A stretch of 64,000 nucleotides of DNA from Pseudoneurospora amorphoporcata. Its lineage: Eukaryota; Ascomycota; Sordariomycetes; Sordariales; Sordariaceae. Positions 46,926 through 59,438 of this stretch are shown piece by piece; the stretch's first letter is position 1; each line of letters starts with the position of its first letter. The stretch lies in assembly GCA_033297205.1 (NCBI GenBank), contig MU859096.1, forward strand, positions 166,945 through 230,944. The letters are read 5' to 3'. The translations under genes were made by a program, and so were the position numbers. Under the pieces are notes generated by a model. It saw only the letters and a list, made by a program, of their open reading frames with translations, made no database searches and was not told the origin of the DNA.

Positions 46926-48527
46926 TCAACTCCTACCGACAAATCCCCATTGGCCTTTTCCGCGACGGAACTTGGGAGCGCTCGTAGTCTGGTTATACGC
47001 GGTCTCGTAGATGGTCGCAGTCGCGGCAACAGTCGTTGTGGTCTCGGTTACGTATATGGTGGTCGCGGGCATGGAGATGGTCTGCGTGACATACAAAATC
47101 TTGGTAGTTCCTGCGACAAGATTTTGGCCGCTTCCTTCAGTGAGTTTGTTGGTGCTAGCCGGTGCAGACACGCTGGATACCTGAGATGCAGTGGCTGGTA
47201 TCGAAGTAGGAGCCGAGGTTGATGCTTGGGATGCAGACGAAACAGACGCGGAAGATGCTGCCGGAGCGGGCGCGGTCGAGGTAAGGAAAATCCCACCGCC
47301 GGCCGGAAGGCCTCCGATTTGGGTTGCAGAAGCTATCGGAGCGGGAGCAGTGGAAGATGAGGTGCCAACAGAACCGCGGCCAGTGTGAGAGCTTTCGGGT
47401 TGAGTTGCAGAAGGAGCATCAACGTTGCCCCCTACAGCCATGTTCTTGTATCGGGCCATGTTCCTACCCTGAATACTGTCAGGGATGGGAATCACTAAAT
47501 CCTTCAATCCAATCAAACCGGCCATTGGGATATCAGCTTCGTTATAGTCAACGTCAGCTTTCGCGGCCTTGCCTTTCTCTGGGACTTTGACCATGAAAAG
47601 ATTCGCCATTTGCGCTCTGATAGCAGCTTTGCTGAAGTCCGTCTCCACAAACTGCACGTCAGTCTTGCCCGCTCCATTGCATCCAGGACCCTTAACTGCC
47701 CCAAGGCTCTCGTCGCAAGGGTCCACAATCTTGATATCGACAACAGCGGTGTATATTTCCGGAGTTTTCACTATGGTGTCGTCATCCTGCTCAGCGAAGG
47801 TATAAGGAGAGACGGCAACGCCCCGTTCTTTCGTTTGTGGCCAGTCCCAGACCCAGATGATTGTATAGACTTGTCCGATGGGGAGATCATCCGGGAGCTT
47901 GATGTCCGACTGACATATTAGGCGATCTCCACTCGGAATTTTGAAATTGGCCTGGCGGAAAGCTTTGGTGCCTGCAGGGTCGCCAGTTACGGGGTCTACG
48001 GGCTCACGACATTGACCGTCGTCAAAGTGCCTGGTAGCCAAGAGCCTCCCCTTCTTATCGCCGCCGGTGCCATCAGCCGTCCATTTGAGGTGGACGTCAG
48101 CGAAGCGGACATCCTCTAGGTTGTTGGTGGTCGTTCCGTAGAGGTAGATGGTACCACGGTTCACAGGTGATATCCTGTCAATCCTGGGTGACTCTGGGAG
48201 CGAGACGTGGCCATTCTCTTGGTATTGGATAGCTACCCAATCCCCTGGGGCAGCCTTTGGCATGGGGTATGTTTCGTTGTAACTCTTATTAGTTAGGACT
48301 GCCCTTGCTGGCATATAGAGAAGAGCAGAATCGAGACCGTGAATAAGCTGGTATTGATTGTCCCCAGGCAGGTAACCCCTCGACGTACCCACTGGGCCGA
48401 CCAAGGTGCCGTTTGGTGCGATGCGCATTACTTGTTCGGGCCAGGAATGTCCTGCTGAAAGTTGGGCCATGGCAAATAGGGCGGCAACCAGCAGGCCTCG
48501 AGTGGTTTTTAGCGAGTATGTCTTCAT
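46926..48527 (-). CDS. Secreted LPMO-like protein with mature N-terminal histidine and Ser/Thr-rich tail
   Basis: Single exon, 533 residues, no intron. The signal peptide (1-26, cleavage predicted after LSAG) would leave His27 as residue 1: HSWPEQVMRIAPNG. A mature N-terminal His is the hallmark of copper-dependent lytic polysaccharide monooxygenases, and NGHVSLPES supplies a second His (His107). YTIIWVWDWP and PEIYTAVVDIKIVD (Tyr259) resemble the final strands and axial-Tyr region of LPMO folds. Cysteines at about 173, 205, 271 and 283 could form two disulphides. I associate the HSW..-RGYLPGD pattern with an uncharacterised fungal family (DUF7492-type); that name is from memory. From about 370 to 515 the protein is Ser/Thr/Ala-rich and likely O-glycosylated; it ends in a basic tail without a clear GPI signal. 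Substrate unknown. Confidence 0.75.
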   Translation of the reverse strand: MKTYSLKTTRGLLVAALFAMAQLSAGHSWPEQVMRIAPNGTLVGPVGTSRGYLPGDNQYQLIHGLDSALLYMPARAVLTNKSYNETYPMPKAAPGDWVAIQYQENGHVSLPESPRIDRISPVNRGTIYLYGTTTNNLEDVRFADVHLKWTADGTGGDKKGRLLATRHFDDGQCREPVDPVTGDPAGTKAFRQANFKIPSGDRLICQSDIKLPDDLPIGQVYTIIWVWDWPQTKERGVAVSPYTFAEQDDDTIVKTPEIYTAVVDIKIVDPCDESLGAVKGPGCNGAGKTDVQFVETDFSKAAIRAQMANLFMVKVPEKGKAAKADVDYNEADIPMAGLIGLKDLVIPIPDSIQGRNMARYKNMAVGGNVDAPSATQPESSHTGRGSVGTSSSTAPAPIASATQIGGLPAGGGIFLTSTAPAPAASSASVSSASQASTSAPTSIPATASQVSSVSAPASTNKLTEGSGQNLVAGTTKILYVTQTISMPATTIYVTETTTTVAATATIYETAYNQTTSAPKFRRGKGQWGFVGRS

Positions 48528-51500
48528 GGTGTGCTGTCTCCAGAAACAGGGCGTACTGTTGTTGTGTATCTGATTGCTTGTCGCAAATGGCGAGAGGAAG
48601 AAGGAAAGAAGACGGCGTCGGAAAAAGCGAGTGCTGGAAAAGTATCGGCGTGGGTAGAAGAAGTAAGTCGAGGTCTAAAGTAGTTCAACGGCCAGCGTAG
48701 AATATGACCAGCATGGGTATAAGATGGAATGAAGAACAAGCGGGGTGACTCCTATTGTACTTGTTGTGTGCTTCTTCAATAGGACATTGTGACGGGCTTG
48801 TGAGATTGTGGTGAAATCGCGGGGACTTTTATCGACGAGACACAATAAAGAAGAAGGCAGGTGCGCCGGGTCGTTAATGAGATTGTCCACCGGCCGAGGA
48901 AGCGTGACGGGTGGGTCAAAGAAAAGTCGGGATTGAAGCGTCAAGCAAAGGCAGCGGCTGCAGAACTTGCTTGAATCAAGTCGAGGAAGATATCGAGCCG
49001 ATAGTCACCAAGGCCTGGCGATCACTTGCTGCTGTCGTCAAAGGAAGGTGATTGTTGTTGTTGTTGTTGGAACTGACGGGAAGCTTTCGAAGTTGGAACC
49101 AGCCTACTAGACTTAGTCGATCCGACCCACGGGGCCAATGCAGGGGGATGAGGACTACGAAGTAAGGACTGAAGTGAGGAGTCGAGGACGGTCTGGAGGA
49201 GGATGATCAGAGGGGGCGGGTTGTGAGAGCCGAGTTGACCGTAAACAAGAGAAGAGTATCACGCAAACCTGGGTAACGGGATCGGAGTGGGTGATGTTCG
49301 CCGCGTCCTTACAAGTATTCTAGATGGTTATATTGGAGGGCACGGGAAGAGAAAAGGATCTAGCAGGATCCAGATGCCACAAACGGACACTCCAAGATTT
49401 GGTAGCACGGCGGGATGCGCAACACTTGAAACCTCGAGGGCCCGAAATGAGAAGGAGCTTGTGTACGCGCGGGACATGGGAGTGCGTCACGAAAGAATGG
49501 AAAGACGGATGGATGCAGTACCAGGACTCTTCCCGTTCCTTCCTGTTCAGAAATGACCTTTGAGTCCATGCCATACCTTAAGCCATTGCCCACGCATTCC
49601 CCCATTGTCCACTGCCCACTGGCGGCTGGCGCATTGAAACGAAAAAGACGGAGCCTAGGAGCCACCCACTGGGCTCGACCGGCTCACTGGATAGTCATGA
49701 TGGACGATGGATGCGACGTTGGTGCATACCCAAGAATGAGATGAATGGATGCACCTGCCCAAGCTGTTACAAGTTGGAGCCCATCTGCCATGTCGTTGCT
49801 TCCCGATCATCGTCAACGAACCGTTTGGTGTGGAGACGCGCTAGTCTGTTCTGAAAATGCAGGCACGCAGCCAGTTTGGTTGGTCGTCGCTTGCCCACCG
49901 TGGCCGAGGCGGGGCGGGCGTCAAGCGCTGTCGGACAAGGGTTGGAGCCCCATATGCCCCACCTATCCATCCATTTGATCCTTCCTCCCCGCCACGTCCG
50001 CGTGGCTTGCCCCCAGATTCTTTTTCTTCGATGGACCTCGCCCAGACAGAGACAACAAACGCCAAGTTGTTACACCCAGCAACATGCAAGACAGGAAATG
50101 ATGACTTGCCGTACATAGGCTCCTGGCAGCCCCGGGCATAGCCTAATTCTTCTGTTTCTTATTCTCCGGCGGCTCTCTCCCGTCCCCGACCTCTTCCAGA
50201 ACCTGTTGACTAGCAGCGAACGTGACCATGGAAACGGCGCTTTTGTTTCAAGGTCGGAGGAGATCAATGCGCTGCCTCCCGAGGCACCTCGTTGGCTGAT
50301 TTAGCCGCCTAGCCGCCTGCGCTTCCAGTTATTTGATATTGAGAGGTACGTATCATGTCCTTTTTCTCAAACAAAAACATTATCCTCTGCTTCACGTTGA
50401 TGGAGATGGCGTTTTTCGAGACATGCCAAATTCCCATCCCCGAGCGAAACACCAAGATCCGGCTACCCTATGGCGCAGACTAAGCGCTGGTTTGGGGGCC
50501 TGGTCTTGTCGTCGAACTCCCCCCCTGTTCTTTCTATGCGCCGCATAAATCTACAACCGCCGCGCTGATCATCGGAATACCACAAAGAGGAATCCCATCC
50601 GCGAAAGGTGGTAGTAATACACACAGACACACACCTTACCCTCTTACCCATCCTCTGTAATGTATTTATTGCCCCTCATTCGCTTCCCACTCAATGCCCA
50701 TTCTCGCCATCCTCCAGATTCTTTCAAACCAGACCCAGGGCGAACTTTCACTCAGCGCAAACCTATCCGCCGTCACTTCACGTGCCCCTGAGGGGACGTT
50801 TGTTTCATCATTTGGTTCTCTGCACTTTTTTTGAGCCGGTGGGCGATTGCTCATCACACGCCTGAAGAAGGATCCCGGTCCATGAAGTTTCGCGGTCAAC
50901 GGCAACTTTCGCCCGTCCTTCACCTTCTTATCAAAGGGAGGTGATATAACATCACGGCTTGAACACGAAGCGTCTTCTTAGTTATATTGTTCTCCTCTGT
51001 CCCGAATCTTGCGGTCAGTAAAACCTCATCATCAATCATCCATCTGCGCACAACAATCGTATCACCCGCATCAAGTGAGCCAGCCGAGTCTATTTCACCT
51101 TGCAGTTGCCCTTGTGCGGGCTCATCTCAGCCGGCCAAAAATCTACTGTGAAGGCTTCACAGACGGCTAGTGCACTGCACCCCGCCAAACGGTCATATCC
51201 GAACACCAAATTGGTGACTAGTGAGCTTCGTGGATGTGTGTATGTGTTTGTTTCGTTTCATGTCCTCCACAATCCCTCCAGATTGTTTCCTGGTGGAGGT
51301 CCAGACTTGTTTGTCCCTCCGGCTTCCATCCACCTACATATACCCTTGAATGTTACGGTCGGGGGACACCCCTGGCGAGTGACAAGGGTTGTTTGACAAC
51401 CATTTGGGAATTAGACAACAAATGTTGCTGGTATTTCTCGTTTTCTTTTGCTCTGAGTCCGGTGAACAACTGAGATGACTGAGTATTGTGATGAAGTACG

Positions 51501-52065
51501 ATGAGTATCTCAGACACACTCACTGCTCAGCGTAGTGCTCTGGTCATCGTTACTGAGCGTTCGCCTCACAAAGTTAATGAGGCACAAACACCATATTGTT
51601 TCTTTTCCGTTATCACCCCAACACCTACAAGTCACGGTTGTATTGTGTCAATGCACGAGTACTCTATCTCATTGAATCTGAATTATCTTACTATGTCGGG
51701 ATGCCTGGATCATACCCATACTCTCTCCTATTTTGTCGTTTGAACAACACCCATTAAGAAGAAAAGTTCCCTAACAAATTCAAAATGTGCCCTGTGAATA
51801 TGCGTCATGGCCCCCAAAGCGATACAAAAGAAAGAAAAAAACCCGAGATCCCAATATGTCATGAACGCCCATCACACAAGGAAGCCATTCAAGGATGGCG
51901 TATATATCCAACCTATCCACCATATTCGCCCATACACCACCGTGTTGATCCATCCAGTATCCAGTGATCAGTAGAACTCCCCGTAACTCCTGCCCAAGAT
52001 TATGATCCGTTCCTTGTTTTCCTGCCTCCCGATGTCTTCTTCCAATTAATTACTTTTCCAGTTCC
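48528..52065. other. Long intergenic region, LPMO-like gene to AbaA-like gene
   Basis: About 3.5 kb with no recognisable gene on either strand. The first part is the upstream region of the LPMO-like gene and includes a TTG microsatellite (49052-49069); the last few hundred bases are the 3' flank of the AbaA-like gene. Frames at 49287-49665 and 49841-50141 overlap on both strands without domains. Confidence 0.45.
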
Positions 52066-55000
52066 CTAGTCCTCATAGTCCTCGTCATTATCATCATCAC
52101 CTTGACCTTCCCCGTCATCCTCATCATCATCTCCCAAATCAGCAACTGATCGCGTGCGCTTCACCCCTCTCATAAGTAACTGCGGCTGAGAATGGTGGTA
52201 GTCATCTCCTATCTGCACCTCTTCTACCAACGCTGCTCCTTGTGATCCATTCACGCTAGCTACAATCTCATCCCACTCTTGCGAGAGGTGATGGCCTTCT
52301 TCGGGAGAGTTTGAGCTGATGGATCGATGCTGGTGCTGGTGATGACTAGGGTGATGACTAGGTTGTGCCTGGTATTGATCTCGATGACGCGTATAATGAT
52401 GTTGTTGTTGCTGCTGCTGCTGCTGCTGGGGCTGGGAATGGGACTGGTGATGTGCTTGTGGTTGTTGACCAGCGGTCACAGGCCAGTGAACCTCCGCACT
52501 GGTGGAAGTCGCTGGGGTCCAAAGATCTTGGTCATCCACCAATCCAGCTCCAGCGATGCCATTACCCTGCCATTGCTGCTGCTGTGGCTGCTGATGAGAA
52601 GGTTGGTGTAATTGATGGCTATAACGTCCATCAACCGACCCCGCTCTGGAAACGGGGTTACTGCCATGATGAGAAGTGGCAGTCTGAGGATGCAAATGCT
52701 GAGCTGACGACGACGTCATTGCTCCCCATTGCTGAGTACCACTACCACCACCTTCAGCAGTGGCAGTGGCAGTGGCGTAGCCCGCTGATGCCGCTGACCA
52801 GGTTGGATCCAATCCAATAGTAGCTGACCAGGTCGACGGTGCCGTTGTAGAAGGGCCATAAGCAGCAGTCAGGAACGGATCCGTCACAGCGGCTAGATCA
52901 CTCAGTGAAGGTTGTGGGAGGTTATGGGCATGATGATGAGTGGCATGGTGGGAAAGGCCAGTATGAGTATGGTGGGCTGGATGTTGATGACTGTAATGCT
53001 GCTGCTGGCGGGAGCCAGCGGCATCAAAGTTATGAGTAAACGAGTTACCCATCGTTGCGCTAGGAGGAGGCGTCTCCAAGCCCGAGTGGACACTAGCACC
53101 ACCGTGACTTCCCAATCTTTGCCCTCCTCCAGCTCCCCTCATGCTATGCTCAAGCATCATCTGGAACTGAGCATCGTATCCCGTTGCCGCCACAGCCGCA
53201 GAGCTGAGATGCGTAGCCCCGGAGCCTACAGAGGAGAAAGAACTCCGGATGTCTGTACCACCTCCCCAGGCAGTAGAGGTTGTGGCGGCAGATGCGGTGA
53301 CGGAGGTGTTGTACACGTCGCCCAGCCCGGCGGCTGCGGCGTTCTGAAGGTGGTGCTGGTAGCTGGACGCCGGAGACATCATCAAGTCTCCAGCGCGACC
53401 TCCCATGCCGGCCGCCGTGGTTCCCATTGATGATGACATGGGCGAGGGGATGAATGCTTCTGTTGCCCCCATCCCCATGCCATGGGAGGTGCCGGGATGA
53501 TGGGGGTTGATGCTTAGGGAAGTATTCCTACCGGCAATGTGGCGGTTTGGTCCAATGACTTGTCCGGCGGCAACAGCGTCGGAACTACTGAGTAGTGCCT
53601 TTTGCTTATGGTAGGGACTTGTCGGGTCCAGGACGGTCAGGAAGCGCCAGCTGGTTTTCCCCGTTTGTGCGGTGATGAGCTTGCCGTCTCTGTCGAGGCT
53701 GTGGATGGTCTCGAATGTCCAGAGGATCACGGCGCGGCGGGTCCATTGTGGCTGACGCGGATGGCTTGCAGTGGTGCCGGCGACCCCATCCTGCTCGAGG
53801 GGGGACTCTGGAGGGCAGGACCAGATTTCTTGCAGCATGGCGATTTGGGGGACTAGTTCCATTTGTGTTGGTTGGCCACCGTCTCCGCCGCCGATGCTGG
53901 AGCGGGTGCTGCTGGTGCTTTCGGTGTCGTCGTTGTCTTCGGAATTGGACTCCTCTCTCTTCAGAGAAGCCGCTGCCGCTGCCGCCATTCTCCTGCTGGT
54001 GCCTCGCCGTCCATCGGTAAACGGATGAACGGGATACTCGGCGCAGTTGGTGAGAGTGCGCGCCCATGCGTCCGCCGGGAATGGCACCATGACCCAGTCC
54101 CGGGGTCGGCGCGCCGAGATGCATTCACATTGATGATGGTCGTGCCCGCCGCCGTTCCGCGGCACGTTGCATCCGGAAACATGCTGGTACTGGATGGCGA
54201 TCTCAGCGCCTGTCTCATAGTATGTTTGCGGCGGCGACTTCTCGCTCACAAAGCTCAGCTCGGCCGGGCGGACAAGCTTCGTCTCAACCTTCCACCGATG
54301 GCTGAGCAACTGTGGTTGCTCAATGTTGATCTCAATCCAAGAGTTAAAGTCCGACTGGTTGGTAAATCCTCGCTTATCCTTGAGCTCCAAGGCGACGTTC
54401 ATGTGCAGGTAGTCGCAGCGACTGTCGGCGGCGATGATGGCCTCAAGCAGCTCATGGAGTTCGGGGAACGAGGTCTCCCACCCCCTGCTGACTTCCCTGA
54501 CAGTACTGGACTCTACCTGGCGAATTTCCTTTGTGAATTCGTGCAAAAGAGAGCCTTTGAAGATTTGCTGTTCTTCCTTGACCCATTTCTCTTTTTCCAA
54601 GTTGCGTTCAAGGTGAGGATATTCGCTTTTGTCCAGCCTGTCGCCGGTGGTGGGAAGGTATCCGGAGCCGTCACCGCGGACGGTGACGTTGGGGTGTGAC
54701 ACAAAGATCCAACATCGTTTGGGCCGGATGGCAATCTGGTCATTGAGTGCAAGGATCTGGGCAAAGTATTCGTAATTGGGCCGCTCGTCGGGAAGACGGC
54801 CCTCTGCCAAGGCAATCAGCACCGGGTTCTTCTTGAAAGACTCGATTTCCTTGAGCTCCGTCGCCGTCAAGGGCTGCTTTTTGCAAGCCTTGCGTCGTCG
54901 GTTCTTCTCTTTATTATCTTGTCGAGGGAAGAAGAAGTGGACTATGCGCAGGGAGGGCGGGCAAGGGGGTCCCGTTGGTTAGCTTGTGTGCGCGCCACAG

Positions 55001-55745
55001 GATATACAGAATCTGCACACAGGAAAGCAAGCACAGGGGGAGGAGAAGCCTGACAGGGCCGGAAAAAGAAATGTTTGCTTGGGCAACGTGACAAGGGGGG
55101 TTTGTTGAGTGAGTTTAGCGTGCAATGGGGCTGAACGGAGCAGAGGGCTTCTGACGAATTCAAACACTTACAGCATCGATGATTTAGAAAGAAGTTCTTC
55201 AACACTTGGATGTGGCTCGACACCTGTTTTCGCGTTCTCCTCATCTTCGGGTCCGGCTCGGTTCCGGGCGGCAAGCTGGCACAATACGCTATCCAGAGGA
55301 ACTCAAGGATCAACATGTTCCGACCCCAGAGCTTCGAACGCATCGTGTATTTTCTCTTTCCCATTTGCTGTGGGATAAGCAATAGAGCTGGACAAGTACA
55401 TGTATCAGCCACTTGATCTGCAATAATAACAATACGAGGTTATCCAGGAGAAAATCCTCACCGTCAAGAAACGCATCCTCAAGGACATCGGGCCATTTCT
55501 GGTCCGACTTTTCCTCCTTGCTCTTATTTGCTTGCTTCTTCCTGTAACTAAGGAATTGAGGTGACAAGTAAATCGGGTTGATGCCACGTTGACTTCTCTG
55601 AAGCTGCATCGGATGCCGTTGTTGTAGCCTTAAGAACGCGGGGGAGGTATATCCGGAACTGAGAGATTGAGTCGGGATAATGGGTGGACTAGGAATGGAG
55701 AGCTGATGGTGTGCATACGTCGACCTTACCAGAGCACCGAGTTGT

Positions 55746-55777
<32 letters not shown>

Positions 55778-55957
55778 TTGTTGTCGGCGTTGTTGCTCTT
55801 CATGCTGTTGTTGGAAATGAGGATACTGAGCATTGCCAGTGGACTCACGCAAAGGCGGTCTTGGTGCGGAGAGGACATGGCGATGGTCCAGGCCAAAGTC
55901 CGACGAAGGCGGGTAACACTGCGATGCAAGAGTCGTGGGTCCGACTGGCAACTCCAT
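52066..55957 (-). CDS. abaA: TEA/ATTS-domain transcription factor, AbaA/Tec1 type
   Basis: Exons 55957-55462, 55387-55172 and 54941-52066 give 1195 residues. Family members bind CATTCY-like sites; AbaA controls conidiophore/phialide development in Aspergillus and Fusarium, Tec1 filamentation in yeasts. The TEA domain (about 152-232) spans both introns: SDQKWPDVLEDAFLDA, then LLIPQQMGKRKYTMRSKLWG RNMLI and RTRKQVSSHIQVLKNFF, the DNA-recognition helix. Splicing restores NHRCFHFFFP. N-terminal of it is a 14-Gln tract (CAG/CAA); C-terminal is a conserved region up to about residue 480, then a very long Gln/His/Ser/Ala-rich tail with more polyQ and an acidic end (DDDEDDGEG). ATG 55957 is the first in frame; an additional upstream exon cannot be excluded. 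Confidence 0.9.
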
Positions 55958-56648
55958 GTTTGGAGGAACGGAACAAGGACCACTGAGCGGTACACGCTTC
56001 GGAATTTGCACGACCAGCCAAGATAAAGAGAGAGAATGCTCGGAAGGAATGACTTGTCGTCAGACGCAAGCCAAAGGAGATATAAAATATGCTAGTACGA
56101 AGGGGGTCATGAGCCGTTGAGGCATGGAGGGGGAATGGTCAATATCTTATAAAGCGCCGTCGCCCTGCCCTCGATAATAATCACCAATCCCAGGCCGGCC
56201 GTACTTGGGATGTTTCTTGCAACAACATGCTGCTCGAGGGCGACAGTTGCCCTGGGTGTTGTCAAACAACTCTTATTAGGTCAGCTGCTTGTTGTTACCT
56301 GGACGGGACCAACTGGCACGCAAGGGAACCGTACCAGTTGACAAGGGGAAATCTGCAGCACCAGTCAGTCGGAGCCGACCACCAAACCATAGGCAGAAAT
56401 GGGACGACTTGGACCAAGCAGCCCTCATTCAGGCATGCGGCAAGATTACTTTGCACAGTACGGATGTAAGCACGGGAGAGGAGTGTGCCTGAAAGGGAAT
56501 TGGATGTCAATAAAGGTGGTTGTCCTAAAAAGGTAGACATTGTTGACAAGGGTGGCGAGCACCTCCTTCACAAGGGAACCGAGACATGATTGCCGCAACC
56601 CCGTCCCAAATCTGAGACATAGGGAAAAGATTCAATTCTTCATGTGCT
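55958..56648. other. AbaA-like upstream region and MRD1 3' flank
   Basis: No gene seen. A TATAAG-type element on the minus strand at about 56147-56154, 190 bases before the AbaA-like start, is a possible core promoter. Confidence 0.35.
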
Positions 56649-59438
56649 TCATACTTCATCTTCATCGTTATCTCCAATAGTGACCTTCGCCCGCCCTGTC
56701 CCTGTAAGCTGCTGCAGGGCGACCTTGTTAACCTGGGCACGAGTCTTCTTCTCCATCGCAGCGATCTGGTCCTCCGGATCGATATCCTCCGCCTGCGCGA
56801 AATCAATAACAAGACGACGTCCAAGAACATGGGTATCTTTGAGAGAAGTGAACGCGTTGAGCGCCTCCTTGGCCGTGGAAAATTCCGCAAAGGCAAAACC
56901 GCGCGATGATTGGTTGAACTTTTTGGGAATACGAAGCGCAACCAGCTTGCCATAGGTGCTGAACAAAGTTCGCACCTCGTTCTTAGTGACTTCGAAAGGC
57001 AAGTTCTTGATGACGAGCTTGGTGCCTTGGCTTGCCGCTTTCTTGGCCATATCTTCCCGCCTCCGCTCCTCCGCGGCATCAAGACCTCTGTGTGATGCCT
57101 TGACGCTGAGTCTGTGGGCATCAAGAACCTGGCCGTCCATAACCTTTTGTGCAGCCTGTGCCTGGTCCTTGGTACGGAAAGCCACGAAACCAAAGCCCAT
57201 GCTGAGCACCTGGCCTGGCTTCTTGAGATCTGTCTTCGTCTTGACCTTCGCGTTGATAAAGCCATCCAAATGTTTGAAGGCGTCGGTCAAGCCCTGGGAA
57301 GTGGTCGAGAAGTTAAGATTGCGAACAAACAATGAAGAGGTCTCCAAGGACTGTTCTTCGGCATCATCGCGTTCGAGCAAGTCAGCCACAGACGGCTTCT
57401 GCACACCAGCAGGACGAACCTCTGTGGGTGCAGCCACATTGTCGGTGAAGAGACCCTTCGGTCCTTTCTCGAGGAACAAGACAGAGTCCTTGAAACGGGA
57501 GTATGCCTTCCTGGCAAAAGCTGTCCTGCACTGCACAGGCTGTGCAAATTGGACAATGGCAATGGTGCCGCTGGGTGGCATAAGTACTCGGAGAACGGTA
57601 CCATGTTCCTCGAAAAGAGTTCGCAACTCCTCAATTGTGGTGTTCTTGATGTTCTTGACAAGGATGGTGGTGTCACCCCGCTGTTGTGTCTTGAAGGCCT
57701 CAATGTTCACACCATTGGCAGCGAAGTATTGCTTTGCTTCCTGGATGACCGTTGTCTCAGCAACAGCCTGCTTGACAGCAGCTGACGCATCCGTGGGATC
57801 GAGAAGCTCTGCCTTTGACACGCCTAGACGTTCTGCCATTGCCGTGTTCACAGCATCTTGGCTCATGAAGAGAGAGTTCCAGTTGAAGGTGCTCGAAGCA
57901 GCCTCAGCCTTCTTCCTCAACAACTGCTGCTTTTTGAGAGGCAGTTTCGACAGAGCGAATTCGTCCAGCTTGTTCTCCCTCTTGGCAGCGGCGGGCAGGA
58001 TGTGGACGATCCGGCCTTGAAAGACAGTGCCATCTGTCTGGAATGCAGCAATGGCGGACGCCGGCTTCTCGTAGCGAATCATAGCAAAGCCCTTGCTATG
58101 GCCCTTGCTATCCAACGGGACATGCACCTGACGCAGAGAGTCAGCAGGAATTCAAAGCGACAACGATCCAAAACATTTTTATAATAATCGGCCCCATCAT
58201 CAGAAACTCGAAGCATCTACTAAAATACTGAGCCCAAATTCACATCATTTTGCCATCGGCATAAGATGTCCCTATCAGGGGTTCATCATAAAGAGGGCGA
58301 AAGGGAAAGAACAAGGAAATGCTGCGGCTTACCTCTTCTAGAGTGCCAAACTTGGCGAAGTGCTCTCTGACATCATCCTCGGTGACGGTGTAACTAAGGT
58401 TCCTCAAGAAAAGCCGTGATGTCTTTTCAATCATACTTATAGCGGACTCAGGGTCTTGCTTCGAGGTCCCAGCCGTTGTCCTAGAGCCGTCGGCGGGATG
58501 TTCCTCTGTCTTTGCCGACGCCGTGTTTTCAACAGACGCGGTGGGCACGGGAGCAGGTGCAGCTGCTGCTGCAGGGGCAGCTAGACGAAGAGCGAAAGCG
58601 GCATCATCTGGGTCGACCAAGTCAAGGAGACGGTTTGTCCTCGAGCGGAGCCAGTCGTCATCGGTAGCATCGAGAGACACTGGTGGAGCTGACTCAGACG
58701 GCTCAACGGCAGCAGGTGTCGCAGATGATGCAACACCTGCTACAGGAGGGGCGTCGACCATTTCCTGATCAGCGATGTGTGTTGGCTGATTCTGAGTACG
58801 GGCGGGGATTTCCTCATATTCATCATCACTTTCACTATCCTCCAAGCCGGCAGGCACAGCTGGTGCCAGGACTTCGTCGACGGTTGTGGTAAGGCCCTCG
58901 GCATTGCGCATCTTCTTGGATGGGTGAGCCCCCATGACATCGAGGTACTCCTGGAGTTTCGGATCGGCTGCATCCAAAATATCCAGTTTCCTCTTCGGAG
59001 CATCTGGGGCAACCTCGTCTTTAGGTACCGCGGCGGCAGTTACCTTGGTGCTGGGAGGGGCAACCGTGGGCGCATTCTTGGGGTCGACATCTTTCGAAGG
59101 ACCTCTTGAAGTTGATTTGTGATGGGGGATTGAGTCTGCGATCTGATGGATTCTGTTAGTATTGACTTGGCTGACCATCAGTGGGAGGGCAGACTGGAAC
59201 ATACCGGTTTCGCTATGTCGACTGAAATCCTGGACATGCGGATGAAGGAGCGGTTGAAGTATTTGACCGCCCTGGCGGCATCTTCCGCCGACTTGTAGCC
59301 GACAAAGCCAATATGGCGGGCTGGGATAAGTTTGACATCGGTGACCTGGCGACCCTCAGCCGAGAAGTGCTTGCGAAAGTCGGCTTCGGTGATGGTCGGC
59401 GGCAGGTTCTTCACGAAAATTCTTGATGATGACTCCAT
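56649..59438 (-). CDS. mrd1: Multiple RNA-binding domain protein 1 (pre-rRNA processing)
   Basis: Nucleolar protein that binds pre-35S rRNA and is needed for the early cleavages that release 18S rRNA. Exons 59438-59205, 59142-58333 and 58127-56649 give 840 residues (yeast Mrd1 887). RRM1 (about 5-80) starts SRIFVKNLPPTITEADFRKHF; RRM2 begins SRLFLRNLSYTVTEDDVREHF (about 320) and is split by the 205-base second intron at FGTLEE|VHVPL; RRM3 (TTILVKNIKNTTIEELRTLF) about 502; RRM4 (SSLFVRNLNFSTTSQGLTDAF) about 613; RRM5 (TKLVIKNLPFEVTKNEVRTLF) about 717. The linker between RRM1 and RRM2 is long, acidic and Ala/Pro-rich, with SDDEYEEIP. The C-terminus ends in acidic NDEDEV. Confidence 0.96.

Noticed and set aside
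53863..54699. 278-residue plus-strand frame
   Set aside because: Antisense of the AbaA-like third exon; no family resemblance.
56956..58020. 354-residue plus-strand frame
   Set aside because: Antisense of the large MRD1 exon, which carries clear RRMs on the other strand.
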